Assembly: GCA_025618425.1 (NCBI GenBank)
Contig: CM046832.1
Coordinates: 65,831,495-65,895,494, forward strand
DNA: 64,000 nucleotides
Direction: 5' to 3'
Source of the DNA: Heliocidaris tuberculata
Lineage: Eukaryota > Echinodermata > Echinoidea > Camarodonta > Echinometridae
Part shown: positions 11,701 through 23,905 of the stretch, piece by piece
How the letters are laid out: each line of letters begins with the position of its first letter
Numbering within the stretch: the first letter of the stretch is position 1
The notes under the pieces: generated by a model
What the model was told of the DNA's origin: nothing
Seen by the model: only the letters and a program-made list of their open reading frames with translations
The model's database searches: none
Position numbers and translations under genes: made by a program

Positions 11701-12866
11701 CTACATATTTAGCCACCTGTGCAAAATCGAATTTAGGCTATATCTTCATACCATGTACCTTCTTACCAAATTTCATTAAAATGTGTCTAACATTACTAAA
11801 GTTATCAAACAGAAACCACATTTTCGGATACATACAGTAATTAGCTTTTTCACATATTTAATGAGCTATGACTTCTGACCTTTGACCTACATACTCCAAA
11901 ATCAAAATTAGGCTGTATTTTGATACCATGTACCTTCATACCAAATTTCATTAAAATCCATCAAGCATTACTAAAGTTATCGAATGGAAACCACATTTTT
12001 GCATACATAATTAGCTATTTTTGCATATTTAATGAGCTCTGACATACTCGAAGATCGAACTTACATGTAATGTAGGCTACATCTTCATACCATGTACCTT
12101 CTTACCAAATTTCATTAAAATCTGTCTAACACTACTAAAGTTATCGAACAGAAACCACATTTTTGCATATTTAATGAGCTAAGACCTTTGATCTTTGACC
12201 TATATACTCCGAAATCGAACTTAGGCTATATTTTGATACAATGTACCTTCATGCAAATTTCATTTTAAAAATCCGTCAAACATTACTAAAGTTATCGAAA
12301 GGAAACCACATTTTCAGATTTTCACATATTTAATGAGCTACATGTATGACCTCTGACCTACATACTCTGAAATCAAACTTAGGCTATATCTTCATACCAT
12401 GTACCTTCCTACCAAATTTCATTTAAAAAATCTGTCTAACATTACTAAAGTTATTGAATGGAAACCACATTTTCGGACTTTCACATATTTAATGAGCTAT
12501 GACCTTTGACCTTTGACCTACATACTCCAAAATCAAACTTAGGCTGCATTTTGATACCACGTACCTTCATATCGAATTTCATTAAAATCCATCAAACATT
12601 ACCAAAGTTATCGAACGGAAACCACATTTTCGGATTTTCACAAATTTAATGAGCTATGACCTTTGACCTACATACTCCGAAATCAAACTTAGGCTGTATT
12701 TTTATATCATTTACCTTTATATCAAATTTCATTAAAATCCGTCAAACATTACTAAAGTTATCAAATGGAAACCAGATTTGTTACGGACTGTTAACAGACA
12801 GACGGACGGACGGACGGACGGACAGGCAGCGTTATCCCCTCCGACTTCGTCAGTGAAAGGATAACG
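11701..12866 (+). mobile_element. minisatellite (pearl/HINE-like) element R2
   Basis: Seven diverged tandem units carry the shared core AAATTTCATTAAAAT (starts near 11768, 11943, 12107, 12255, 12414, 12574 and 12724; spacing 148-175 bp). Each also carries GACCTTTGACCTACATACTC-type sequence. The array is followed by GACGGAC repeats (about 12800-12822) and a 3' stem-loop CGTTATCC (12830-12837) / GGATAACG (12859-12866). The layout matches R1 but the sequence is unrelated. Confidence 0.75.
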
Positions 12867-14074
12867 ATAATGTCATGCACCTAACAAAAGGTTTTCTTTC
12901 TTTCTATGATTCAAACAAGAGATTGAACGAGGATAATCTTTTCTGATATTCACTATTCCTAATACCACATTCTGGTATTAAATACCAATGATTCTATGCA
13001 TCACTGGAGAAGTATTGTTTTGAGAAATTTTGTGATAAATGTTATTTTCCAATAATCAACAAGTTTGATATTTTTCTTGTTATTTGTCTTAATTATTTTC
13101 AAAATTTATTTGACCAAATTCTCTAATTTTCTGCTCACATTACAAGCAACATGTACATAGATTCTTTAACCTACTAATAATCAGTTGTGAGCATGTAGCT
13201 CCTGATACTCTATTTTTTTCTAGACAGGAAACACCCTTTCATTCTTATACTTTCTAATAAAATGACAAGCAGAACAAAAAATTGAAAGAAAGTGGGGGAA
13301 TTTACCTTGAAATCAGACTAATGATATAGGAAATTACAGAATCCACTAGAGGGAAACTTTATCCCTTGCAAGGCCAATTCAACTAATTAAAGTGGAATTT
13401 TTTAATCAAGCCAGAGTGTTGTTTATTAATTAAACATATTCTGACGCAAATAGAGTCTACAGGAAATCAATATACATGTAGGCCTTTTTCTCTGATGGCA
13501 TATTTTATCATTTTGGTGATTTTACGAAAATCAGTTTATGTATACAGGAAGACCTGGTTTGTTGGGCCACATTAAAATATTCTGGAGAGGTCAACAAAAT
13601 TCAGACTCTCTTGAATTAATCTGAAAAGGATGCCACGGATCACATTGGTATTAAAAGTTCATGCTCATGCAATAGAGTTGCCAATGGAACGAGTTGATGA
13701 GAGAAAGCAAGAGAACAAAAGAGATACATGTAGATTAGAAAGAAAGAAATTAACAGAATATGAGATCAAATTAATCAGTCTTTACATCAAATTAATCAGT
13801 GTTTACATGAACTGAAAATAAATCCTTAAGCAATTGTCCATGTAAATGTATGTATAAGTATAACAAAGCACAACATCAGGTGTAATGTTTTAATGTGATA
13901 CATGTGTGATACATGTATGAGACAATATTATGAACCTGACTAATATATACTGCATTGGATCAATTTTTGTCATAATTTTGGAGGCCCCCCAATTTATGGT
14001 GCACATAAAAGTTAGTGTTCTTAAAAGCAAATTGGTCTACAGTTATCAAGAAAGTGGGTGCCTAAGCTACTTAC
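12867..14074. other. ZIP intron, nothing recognised
   Basis: AT-rich intron. The small frame at 13630-13815 lacks any family resemblance and sits in simple A/G-rich sequence. Confidence 0.45.
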
Positions 14075-14294
14075 ATTGTCCTGGGTGTAGCTTAGATGGT
14101 TCTTGAGCAGGGGTTGGAAGAGGTTCGCTGGTGTGGTTGTGCTCGTCCTCAGGGTGATGTATGTCATACACTATGCAGGCATGGCTGTCCAACTGCTGGA
14201 GTAGAATTGGGCACAGCTGGAGGAATTGGAATGGTATGATGCCTTCAGATGGAATCAGGCTAAATATATCAAGGATTTCATCAGCTGACAGGCA
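14075..14294 (-). CDS. ZIP zinc transporter, second visible coding exon (extracellular domain with CPxL motif)
   Basis: 220 nt: 73 codons plus the first base of a split codon. The acceptor is a pyrimidine tract ending CTTCTTCTAG before 14294; the donor is CAAT|GTAAGT after 14075. It encodes residues about 173-245, starting C-L-S-A-D-E-I-L-D-I-F and containing F-L-Q-L-C-P-I-L-L-Q-Q-L-D-S-H-A-C. In ZIP4-type ectodomains this is the PAL-motif-containing domain with conserved disulphide cysteines; here the motif reads P-I-L. A short His/Asp/Glu-rich segment follows, leading straight into W-G-Y at the start of helix 1. The previous exon ends in phase 0, which fits. Confidence 0.92.
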
Positions 14295-15792
14295 CTAGAA
14301 GAAGAAAAAAAAACAGGGAAAAAATGATTCAGAAAATTATACTATACATTCACCTACAATGCACCTTTTCAAGTTTCAAATTAGCATCGTATACACATTA
14401 ATCTACTAACTCACACATTTACAGTATGTTCTTTCTTTGGAGTGTCCAAGTATTTCATAACAAAGATAAAACAATAAAAGTAACTCACACATACATTAAA
14501 GAGAAAGTGTGCTTTCATCAAAAACTGTACATTGGATATTTTACCAGAATGGTTCATGTATTAGAAAGCAATAATCATGTATAGTAGTGGATCCTATTAC
14601 CGAACACTTTCCAGAAAATCAACGATAGCAAATAAAATATCAAAACAAATATTTGTCAAACTTACATAATGAATGCTTAAGAAAAAGAAGTTAATGGAAT
14701 TTGAAAAAGACAACATAGATTTAATACGATATTCCCTTCCGAGCGAACCTCTTCCCAACGACGCAGCGTTTTTTTGTCCCTTGAAAAGGGTATTGTATTA
14801 CTGAAAGTGTGCCACCTACATGGGAAAAAGACACAACCTACCCCGATTTGGGGCCAATGGGATGAAGACTGGGGGTGACGAGAGAGCAGGTTATAAGATA
14901 TTACTAATGTTTTTTGCCTCATTTTATGATCTTCTGCCCTGTGTTCTGTGTGTCAAATAGTGTGGAGAACATACGCGTAGTCCCACGCGTACATGTATGA
15001 AAGCCATTTTAGGTGCTTAACTGTACACGTTCGGTAATACAATGCTGTTCGCTATTAAATACAATCCATGACTATACATGTAACTAACTCCAGGGTAATT
15101 CGACACAATATACTCAGAGGCCTACATGTATATATACAAACAAAAAAAAGGGCATATCTGCCACTAAAATCCTTAATATTTGAAGTCATCCATGCAGAAC
15201 TATGTACATACTTGGGTGATCTGGAACTATAACATAATACATCACTCAATATTGAAACCAAGTTATTATACTTCTGCATAAAAACACTTCAAAAGGATCC
15301 ATGATGTGTGACAATTTGACAAATTTACACTGCTATTTTCAGTTCAGCATAAGACCTGCAATCACACCATTTTACAGGTCTTTAATTAAAACGACCTTTG
15401 CAGGCCTCAAACAGATCAACTATAACCCAATCTGTACAATGTAGGTGGCCTGCAACTCTGCAAGAATACACAAGGATAATTGCAATTATAAGTTTTCGAG
15501 GTACACAGGTGTATTATTTTAATCAATTATATTTCATATTAGCAATAATTCATTCATGGAAGCATCTAATCAGTCAGATGACTCACTGCAATCATACATC
15601 AAGATCATCACGGTATCACCAGCAATGCAATGAGATGCGTATATCTACAATGTAGGTAATTAGTATTAAAGTAGACAACAAGCTCAATACCCCCCCCCCC
15701 CTTTCCCTCCGTAGTCAGTGCATAGAAGATTTACACCTCATTCCTATGTGGTTTAGCCTTTTAAACAAGATGAATGCGACTGCGTCTCCTAT
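14295..15792. other. ZIP intron, possibly a decayed inverted-repeat element
   Basis: TATTACCGAAC at about 14594 and its reverse complement near 15030 could be the ends of a ~450-bp element, but I see no convincing longer match. A poly-C run lies at 15692-15702. No coding exon recognised. Confidence 0.4.
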
Positions 15793-16998
15793 ATGCCTCC
15801 GCCTAAATTCAGTTGATGGCTCAAACTGTTCTTGAAATCTTGTGATAACCATAATAAAAAGCCTCTAATTACATGTTAGTTGACCTCTTTGACATTTGAT
15901 CTTACACCTTATAACCAAAAAGTCCGATCACTTTATCTCCCAGTCATGAATACAAAATAGTTGTGATATATGGCGATAACAAAGGTAAAAAAATATTAAT
16001 TTCACATACACCTGTATAATGACCTCTATGACCTGTCACCTTTGACCTACGTGAACAAAAATCTAATCAGTTCATCTCATTATGGTGATGCATACCACTG
16101 TGAATGTAGAAATATTTGCGGTACATTAATTTTCGCGGATTTCGCGCTATTTTCGGCGGGTGCGAATTCTAGAACTTGTAAAAATATTAGCCTGGTTTCC
16201 AATGCGGGTTGAATTGCACGCCGTAAGTTGGGCCGCAAGTTTTGCGCGGATTTCGCGCTATTTTCGGCGGGTGCAAATTCTAGAACTCGCGAAAATATTA
16301 GCCTGGTTTCCTATGCAGGTTGAATTGCACGTTTCAGCACATTAATAATGTCTGTGTGTCCAATTCATTTTTGAGCGCATGTGTGTAGTTGCGCATGCCG
16401 TATGCATTTGAATGGATTGCATGTGTTTCAATTAATAAATGGAGCACTTGGGTGTATATATGAGCGTGTAATTGTGCAGCGCACAAATATGTTTTGGGGT
16501 CGCTCAGTGCGAAAATTTAATCGTGCGAAAAATAACAGTGTTTACAGTAGTTCCAAGTTTGAAGTTAATGGATCAAATGGTTCTTGAGATATCACGTTAA
16601 GGCTAAAACCTGCAATTTTAGAATTGACCTCTGTGACCTTTGACCTTTGACCTACGTAGCCCAAAATCTAATCAGATCGTCTTTCTATGGTGATACACAC
16701 TAGTACCAAGTTTGAAGAAGTTCAAACCTCAAATGGTTCTTGAGATATCGTGTTAACAAGGCTAACACCTGCAATTTCATAAATTGACCTGTGGCCTTTG
16801 ACCTACATACCCCAAAATCTAATCAGATCCTCTTCCTATGGTGATACATACTAGCACCAAGTTTAAAGTTAATATCTCAATATCTTAATATCTCATGTGG
16901 TTCTTCAGTTATCGCTAGAACGAGAATGCGGGACAGACGGACGGACAACCCGAAAACATTAATGCCTCCTGCACCACCTTCAGTGGGCGGAGGCATAA
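15793..16998 (+). mobile_element. minisatellite (pearl/HINE-like) element R3
   Basis: The 5' subterminal motif ATGCCTCCGCC at 15793-15803 is the exact reverse complement of GGCGGAGGCAT at 16986-16996, the distal arm of a 3' stem-loop (ATGCCTCC at 16962-16969). Between them lie diverged units with GACCTTTGACCTACGTA-type cores (near 15885, 16020, 16625 and 16785) and a short GACGGAC array (about 16933-16946). The block at about 16105-16560 interrupts the units and has its own duplicated TTTCGCGCTATTTTCGGCGG segment. Confidence 0.78.
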
Positions 16999-17946
16999 AA
17001 AGGGGGAAAGAGAGTTCACAAAATGAATTGGCCGAGAGTAGTGCAGCTCAAATTTCTGCATTTTATGACATTATACAGCTAAGGAACATTGTTCCTTTTT
17101 TTCTCCACCACTTACCATTTGTTTACAATTATATACATGTAGTTTTTATTTTGCTGCAGCAGTTTACCATATCTTTACTGCATGCATCAACTCCTCCTGC
17201 CCCTCCTTACATTTGTCTTTCATTTTTAAAGAATTTTAATATTTCTCTTTAGTAGGAAAGAATTTTTCATTGGTATATAAAAAGAGATTTCCTCAGGGTG
17301 ATATTTCTTAACAGTAAACACATTTTAAATATATTTTCCAGAGCTATTTTTGGCCTTTCCAGATTTACATCATTGTCAGCACCCGTCTGTTGTTTTTATT
17401 TTTCAGACAGATGCAAATAAATTTACATAATTTACATAATGCTGCACTGTGCACAATGCCTACTGCAACCACTGTAACAGGAAGTGAAAATTTACAGACC
17501 ATGTGTGTGTGTAGCTCAGGAATTGAATTCACCACAATTTGTGAATATTTATTCAGATTCCCTCTGTTATCATATTCAGCAAATCACATAATACAAAATG
17601 TGACAAAAGGTAAACATGCAGGACCATGCATGACCACTCTTCCATAATCTATTTTTTTATACTTGTCCTTAGACCTTTTTTTTTTTAACAGTGTAAACCC
17701 TGCCCGATATAAAATAGCCTGAAAATAGGGGGAAATAGGAGGAAAATAGACAGGGAAAATATATTTTGGGACTATTTTTCATTTCAAAAATAGAGAAAAA
17801 ATAGTGTATAAATAGTGTAAAAATATAATAATAAAATAGTAATTTTTTCATATAGTATTGGCACTGAAATCTTCAGTTTAAAAATATATTTTTGGCTATG
17901 TTTTTAAAGATTTAAGGCATATAAAACATCTGAGCAGCAGCAAACC
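16999..17946. other. ZIP intron, AT-rich, nothing recognised
   Basis: It includes an A/T-rich stretch with repeated AAATAG words at about 17700-17840. No gene signal. Confidence 0.45.
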
Positions 17947-18300
17947 AATAAGCCAGTTCATGGTTACAGTCTGCGCATGAGCAGCAGATAAAGGTCACTA
18001 CAGACCAAATTGTAAAATACACAGAGACAAAATACTGGATACGTGCTCATGAAAGTTATGTAATCATTATTGATTTATGCACAACAAAGCACAAGCAGTG
18101 CACTCCATGATACACATGTGGAAGTATTCTTTGAAAGGGGGGAACAAAGGTTATTTATGGCTCCTACATGTATGTAGCACCTCCATCGCTGTAGGAGTGA
18201 TTATTTCAAAATGTACAAAGTGGGGCTTCTCCATGTTTTACTGAGATCTGTGGATATTCGGGGTCATTTGGGACATGTGCTAACCATGAACTGGTCTATA
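17947..18300. mobile_element. MITE family F, copy 1
   Basis: About 350 bp with inverted ends GCCAGTTCATGGTTA / TAACCATGAACTGG. A second copy in opposite orientation lies at 57369-57696. Its outer edge merges with the CTATAG junction of the next element. Confidence 0.75.
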
Positions 18301-18530
18301 GAGTACCGAAGTGTGACGTCATACCGGCCAAGTTGTCAAGGTTTCTGGTTCCAAAAATTTTGTGCTGAACAATGGCGTGGTGATCACACCAGCGCCAAAC
18401 ACTGAATTAGCCCTGCTCCAGCCTGTTGCTTGAATGATTTCGCGGTGAACCTCATGCGCAGGCTTTGTTGTTTGGAACCAGTAACCTGGACGACGAGCGA
18501 ATATGACGTCAGCACTTCGGTACTCTATAG
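18296..18530. mobile_element. 235-bp foldback element
   Basis: Perfect 18-bp inverted ends, CTATAGAGTACCGAAGTG at 18296-18313 and its complement at 18513-18530. The interior is partly palindromic too: GACGTCAT / ATGACGTC, and TGGTTCCAAA / TTTGGAACCA further in. The short frames here are hairpin sequence. Confidence 0.85.
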
Positions 18531-18672
18531 ACCTGTTCACAAATATATTCAAATTGTATGCATACTTTTAAAACAAAGGTGTTCTTGACAACCTGAAAGT
18601 TTGTCAGAGGCTAGTCAGACATAGCAATAAGTAATGTATGCAAACTGGATTTCAAGCATTGTAGTTCATTCC

Positions 18673-20321
18673 TTAAAGGAGAATGAAACCCTGGGGAAAT
18701 ATTCATTTTAATACAAAGAGAGGATAAAGAGTTAACAATGTAAAAAAAAAGCTCCATCAAAATCCGTTACAAAATAAAACAAGTGAATGAGTAAATTACG
18801 CAATGCGTAATAAATGTCCCCGCCGGAAGTGCAGATCTGTGGAAATTAACTAGCCTGAACCTTAAAACTTCAGTGAAAAATTTTAGTGAATAAAATAATA
18901 ATGTTACTGCATGTAAAAGAAGAGAATATCAACAATGCATGTATACAACTGACATATAAAACATGAAAACATTATGAACCTTCAGCCATTTTGAATAAAT
19001 TTTCATAAATTTGCATGAATAATGAATTTCAAAATTCTGTGTAGAAGTTTGGAAGCGCCCACCCAGCCCTATCAGATAAAACAATCGGAATCAAAATCCG
19101 ATGTGAAATAGAGGAGAAGTAGCATTTTTCGTCAATTTTGAATAAATTTGCATAAATTTGCATAATTAATGAATTTCAAAATTCTGTGTAGAAGTTTGGA
19201 AGCCCCCACCCAGCCCTATCAGATAAAACAATCGGAATCAAAATCCGATGTGAAATAGAGGAGAAGTAGCATTTTTCGTCAATTTTGAATAAATTTGCAT
19301 AAGTTTGCATAATTAATGAATTTCAAAATTCTGTGTAGAAGTTTGGAAGCCCCCACCCAGCCCTATCAGATAAAACAATCGGAATCAAAATCCGATGTGA
19401 AATAGAGAAGTAGCATTTTTCGTCAGTTTTGAATAAATTTGCATAAATTTGCATAATTAATGAATTTCAAAATTCTGTGTAGAAGTTTGGAAGCCCCCAC
19501 CCAGCCCTATCAGATAAAACAATCGGAATCAAAATCTGATGTGAAATAGAGGAGAAGTAGCATTTTTCGTCGATTTTGAATAAATTTGCATAAATTTGCA
19601 TAATTAATGATTTTCAAAATTCTGTGTAGAAGTTTGGAAGCCCCCACCCAGCCCTATCAGATAAAACAATCGGAATCAAAATCGGCCAAGAAATGACGGA
19701 GAAGTAGCATTTTCTAACATTTGAGCACACACGGACAGACGGACGCACGGACAGACGGACGGACGGACACACACACGCACACACGAACGGAGCCCGTTTC
19801 ATAGTCCCCTCGCGAACTTCGTTCAGCGGGGACAAAAAGTTATGAAAATCTCAAAAGTCTCAATTTACTTTCTATGGCGATCCTCAAATTGGCAATGTTG
19901 CTTCAAAATGGCAGGTTTAGTTGTACAACTCTCAATATGTTTTGTACACAAAATTTCATATTTTCTCCATTATATCTAAAGATGCTGCTTGTCTTTTTGT
20001 GAACTCAACATATGTTGGGTCAAATACATTTTCCCATGATATATCTTGAGCTAAGGAGACAAGCTGCACCTTGAGAAGATAATGGGGAAAATATGAAAAC
20101 ATACAGAGAGTTGTACTAGTTACTAAACCTGTAACTTTGAAGCAACATTGCCATTCTGAGGATCGCCATAGAAAGTAAATTGAGACTTTTCAAACTTTCA
20201 TAATTTTCTGTCTTTCTCATTTCGTAACCAATTTTGATGGAACTTTTTTTAAATTGCTTCTCTCTATCCTCTCTTTTCATTAAAAAAATTGATTTTTCCC
20301 CAGGGTTTCATTCTCCTTTAA
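18673..20321. mobile_element. TTAA-flanked foldback element A
   Basis: Ends AGGAGAATGAAACCC / GGGTTTCATTCTCCT are flanked by TTAA (18673-18676 and 20318-20321). The remaining arms pair along most of their length around a centre near 20010. The left arm is interrupted by minisatellite element R1 copy B at about 18775. The core words (CTTTCTATGG, GATCCTCAAATTGGCAA, GCTTCAAAATGG) recur in element B at 26387-27925, so A and B are one family. Confidence 0.85.
18775..19835 (+). mobile_element. minisatellite (pearl/HINE-like) element R1, copy B
   Basis: Same layout as copy A. The 5' motif TGTCCCCGCCGG is at 18815-18826. Five units start at 18989, 19136, 19283, 19427 and 19574 (147 bp apart, once 144). 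A GACGGAC array and the 3' stem-loop follow, ending near 19834 with one G-to-A change in the last stem arm. It is inserted in the left arm of foldback A. Confidence 0.87.
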
Positions 20322-20412
20322 TAACAGGGAAATGGAATACCTTGTTACTACCTGTACAGGTCCCCAGGAAAGAAACATCCATAAATTTGAATAACTTTGT
20401 GAACAGGTCTAT

Positions 20413-20834
20413 TTGATTGGCCTATCCAGGACTCTCCTTGTGAGGACTGCTGGCTTGTCCAGCTGTCAACAATTATTTGTTGATACCTGAAGTAGCTATT
20501 GTTTGCAACTGCATAATACATGTACATGTATATATATACACCAAAAAAAGGCTCATATTCAGGAACCACCTGTTCAAGATTACCTCAGTAAATTGTTTGT
20601 CCTCTTTAGAATACACTGACCTTTGATATCTGGAGATAGTTAAGCTATTCAGATAGTTCACATGTAGCTAATCTTACTTTTTCATCAAATGGTGCAAACT
20701 CCTGACAACTGCTACCCAGATTTATTACTATTCAAAACTGTGTGAGACTCTGCATACCTTTTCTGATATTTTATATAACAAAGTAAAAAACCCTATATTT
20801 TGTAGATCCTTCTATGTCAGCATATGTCCATGTA
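20413..20834. other. intronic DNA, nothing recognised
   Basis: AT-rich with a TACATGTACATGTA patch; no element ends. Confidence 0.4.
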
Positions 20835-21143
20835 CATATATGCAGTGCTGTAGTCGAGTCCATCCCGTCTGAGTCTGAGTCCGAGTCCGAGTCCAAGTCC
20901 GAGTCCTGGCATCCGCGTCCTGGCATCCGAGTCCTGGCATCCGCGTCCTGGCATCCGAGTCCTGGACATCCGAGTCCTGGACATCCGAGTCCGAGTCCCG
21001 ATGGGAACATCTTAAATTGCAATTTTGTTTTACATTGACACATTATTTATATTATAAATGATAAATGCCTTACTGTGAACTCTCTATAACATAAATTGTT
21101 TCTGGTTCATAGAAAACTCCATTTGTCAGAGAATTTATATGTA

Positions 21144-22161
21144 GTTTATTGTAGTGCTGGTATCGACACGCCTGATGTCGCCACTATGGCGACAAAAGTA
21201 CTGGTTTTGGACTTTGCCGACATGTCGACACGCAAGCTCCGATGGCGACATAAAATGGGTCTTTTTACATGTACCTCGCCGTGGCGTCGTGCGCGCGTAC
21301 GTGATTTGTTTCACATATGCATTAGCAGCGCGCGCGCACGCGCGCGACACGATCGCTGCGTATCTAGCTGCGACGACCAGTATACATTACGTACATGTAC
21401 ATGCCTAGATATGCGACAGTAGCTGACTCGCACCGCATGACTTTCATTAATGCTTAATAAATTGGATCATACAAAACAAATTTTGGGGCAAATAGTTGAC
21501 AGTGTGCATCTTTGAGAACTGTAAGTGAGTATGACTGCGAGTGTGAGCCCGTGAGGACATAGTGCATGTATTCCATGTAAAGCTCTTATGAATTTGTGTC
21601 GGGTAACTCTGGTTTAACCCTTTCAGGACAAGAATTATTCAAGGGCTAAATTGATCACATTCTGTTCTTCAAATTGGCAACAATAATATTTTTCTTTTAG
21701 TGCTGCATGGTTCTAATAAGGTGTAATGTCTTTGAGAACAATGGACATGGTTAAAATTTGTCGAAAAGTTGAAAAAAATTGCCAATTTTGATGAAAATAA
21801 ATGATTTTGAACCTCGCAATGTGTTGCCAATTTAAGGATTTCAAAGCTTATTCTCGTTTTTAAAATTCCTGGCATCAAACGCAATATGGTCATGCAACAA
21901 AAATGGACATAAGGTGTGCAGAAATTTTTGCTCTTTCTACTCATGCATCTGGTATATTTTTTAGAGCTCTGAATCAAAAGTTATTGAGCCAAACCACAAA
22001 ATGTGGTCAATTATCTTGAAAGGGTTAATAGTGTACGGTCACTACGGGAGCGACCCGAGTTTAGACTGGTTTGACTCATGTCCAGATGTCGACATCGGCG
22101 TTAATTTTATTGCAACATGGCGACATAGATTTTCCATGCCGATACCAGCACTAGTTTATTG
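21144..22161. mobile_element. hAT element nested in the composite, with perfect 8-bp duplication
   Basis: The element at 21152-22153 has 14-bp inverted ends TAGTGCTGGTATCG / CGATACCAGCACTA, flanked by GTTTATTG at 21144-21151 and 22154-22161. TGTCGACA/TGGCGACA motifs recur inside both ends, and a CpG- and purine/pyrimidine-alternating patch lies at 21290-21350. It contains the piggyBac MITE at 21614-22028. Confidence 0.9.
21614..22028. mobile_element. piggyBac-type MITE, copy 2 (family PB-M)
   Basis: A 407-bp element between TTAA sites with CCCTTTC / GAAAGGG ends, in reverse orientation to copies 1 and 3. It is nested inside the hAT element, so it is the younger insertion. Confidence 0.85.
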
Positions 22162-22706
22162 TAACTTTCCTTAGTACGAATGCGGACAACTATAAAGGTT
22201 TGCTCACAAATGAGTGATTTGTCGCCGTGACATGTCGCTTGGTGCTTAAGAAGATTAAGTTCAGTAAGATTTCAAGCTATTAACACTAAAAATTCTGACA
22301 GAAGGTAAGAATGATTGAATTGGAAATGTTGAGATACATGTACATGTCTATGGTTAGATTTTCAGTGAACATGCACTCCTTTTGTGCCAAGGTACATGTC
22401 TCGTTGACAAATGGCTCATGTACATGTAATATATGTGAACAAGCCTTATATGTATTATCAGGTTATTATAGAGAGTTGACTGTATTGTCTCTGCAATACC
22501 TCAATGAAGAAAAGATACACAAATTAATATTTGTTCATTTCAAAGGCCTGTAATTTTATTTTTTTTTAAACAAAATTCTATCAACATATCAATTATAAGT
22601 AAACAGAACACAAAAATAATAGGTTGAATGCCATTAAAGCCAGATTATAGAAAAGAAAGTTTCCAAATGAAATGGAAAAAGAGGGAAAAACAATATTTCA
22701 CCAAGA
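22162..22706. other. interior of the composite hAT-like element
   Basis: No coding similarity; short frames only. Confidence 0.4.
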
Positions 22707-23466
22707 ACACCAATTAGGCCTGAGTCGGAGGGGTCGGTCCGCCGGTGCCCGACCGATGCTGGCGGTCACCGGTGCGATTTTGTTCAGACCGGTGCACCGA
22801 TGAAATAAAGAAATACATAAGAAAATGAGTTTAATGACTATACAAAAGACTCTGCAAATTTACCAGCTTACTAACTAAATTTCTTCACTTTCTGAGTGTC
22901 TTTCTTTTCTCTTTTCAGCAACAGTTTACAAGAGATGATTTGAGGCTTCGTAGTTCGTACCACTCCAAAGTACCAGTCAGAGTCGAGTCGCGTCATTGTT
23001 GTGCGCGCACGCTTTACAGCTTAGCTAGCTTTCTAGCGGCAAGAGCATGCAGCGCTAGCGCTAGGCAGCAAGCTTGCGCGCCTAATATCGAATGCTAATT
23101 GCCATGCCTGCGAAACCATATCTGTGCAAAACAAGTCAAACAACGTCTACGAGTAACTGAACAAGAGATGAATGTTTATGGAGTGAAATCACTATGGTTG
23201 ATGGAATAAGAAAACATTCAAAGCAAGCACAGTGAAATGAGTGAATCTGTTCTACCATTATCCATCGATGATTATCTGATAAATAATTTTAAAGGAGATT
23301 GGTTTTGCGTGTTAACGGACTTACGTCTAATATATCAATCAAAAATGTGAATCTTTGATTCTCTCATTCTTTGACTCTGAGTTTTAACTTCTCTCTTTTT
23401 TCTCTCTCTTTAATCTTCAAAGCTGAGCCCCCTTTTTATCTTTCCGCTTATATCTCTCGCCCTTCT

Positions 23467-23499
<33 letters not shown>

Positions 23500-23905
23500 T
23501 TTGCACGCGCGCTAGGGGTCCGTCTTACGCGATACTCGGCATTATTACCAGCCGAATTCGCCCGGATCAATATATCCTGTCGCTGTGAATGACGTGGTCG
23601 GCTAGGCTGGGCGGGCTAAAATGAGCTTATCATTTAGTCCAGCAGAATTGCACCCCACTGACTCTGACTGGTTCTAAACTTCTTATGATATAAATATTAT
23701 GTTCTTTTAAGATCTCTCATGTTTCCCTCTTCAACAATCAAAAACATGCTACTTTCCCGATGCGGGCGGCGCGTTATATTATATGCAGCTTTTTTGCACC
23801 GCATATTTTTTCATGAAATTTCATCGGTCCGCCGGTCTCCGCCGAAAAATCACCGGCGGGCACCAGTCAAAAAAAAAACCGTTATGACTCAGGCCTAACA
23901 CCAAT
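22707..23905. mobile_element. second nested hAT element with perfect 8-bp duplication
   Basis: The element at 22715-23897 has 12-bp inverted ends TAGGCCTGAGTC / GACTCAGGCCTA, flanked by ACACCAAT at 22707-22714 and 23898-23905. Inside both ends are GGTCCGCCGGTG and CACCGGCGG-type GC-rich motifs in opposing orientation. A (CT)n run lies near 23475-23500. No transposase frame is present. Confidence 0.92.

Larger units (their letters stand above)
18526..20412. mobile_element. outer inverted-repeat element enclosing two later insertions
   Basis: The left end TATAGACCTGTTCACAAA (from 18526) is matched by TTTGTGAACAGGTCTAT ending at 20412, and the match continues inward with ATTCAAATT. The original element was small, about 150 bp on the left and 90 bp on the right. 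The interior is occupied by the TTAA foldback at 18673-20321. Confidence 0.72.

Noticed and set aside
14594..15039. Possible element with TATTACCGAAC ends
   Set aside because: Only 11 bp of inverted match and no clear duplication; not strong enough to call as an element.
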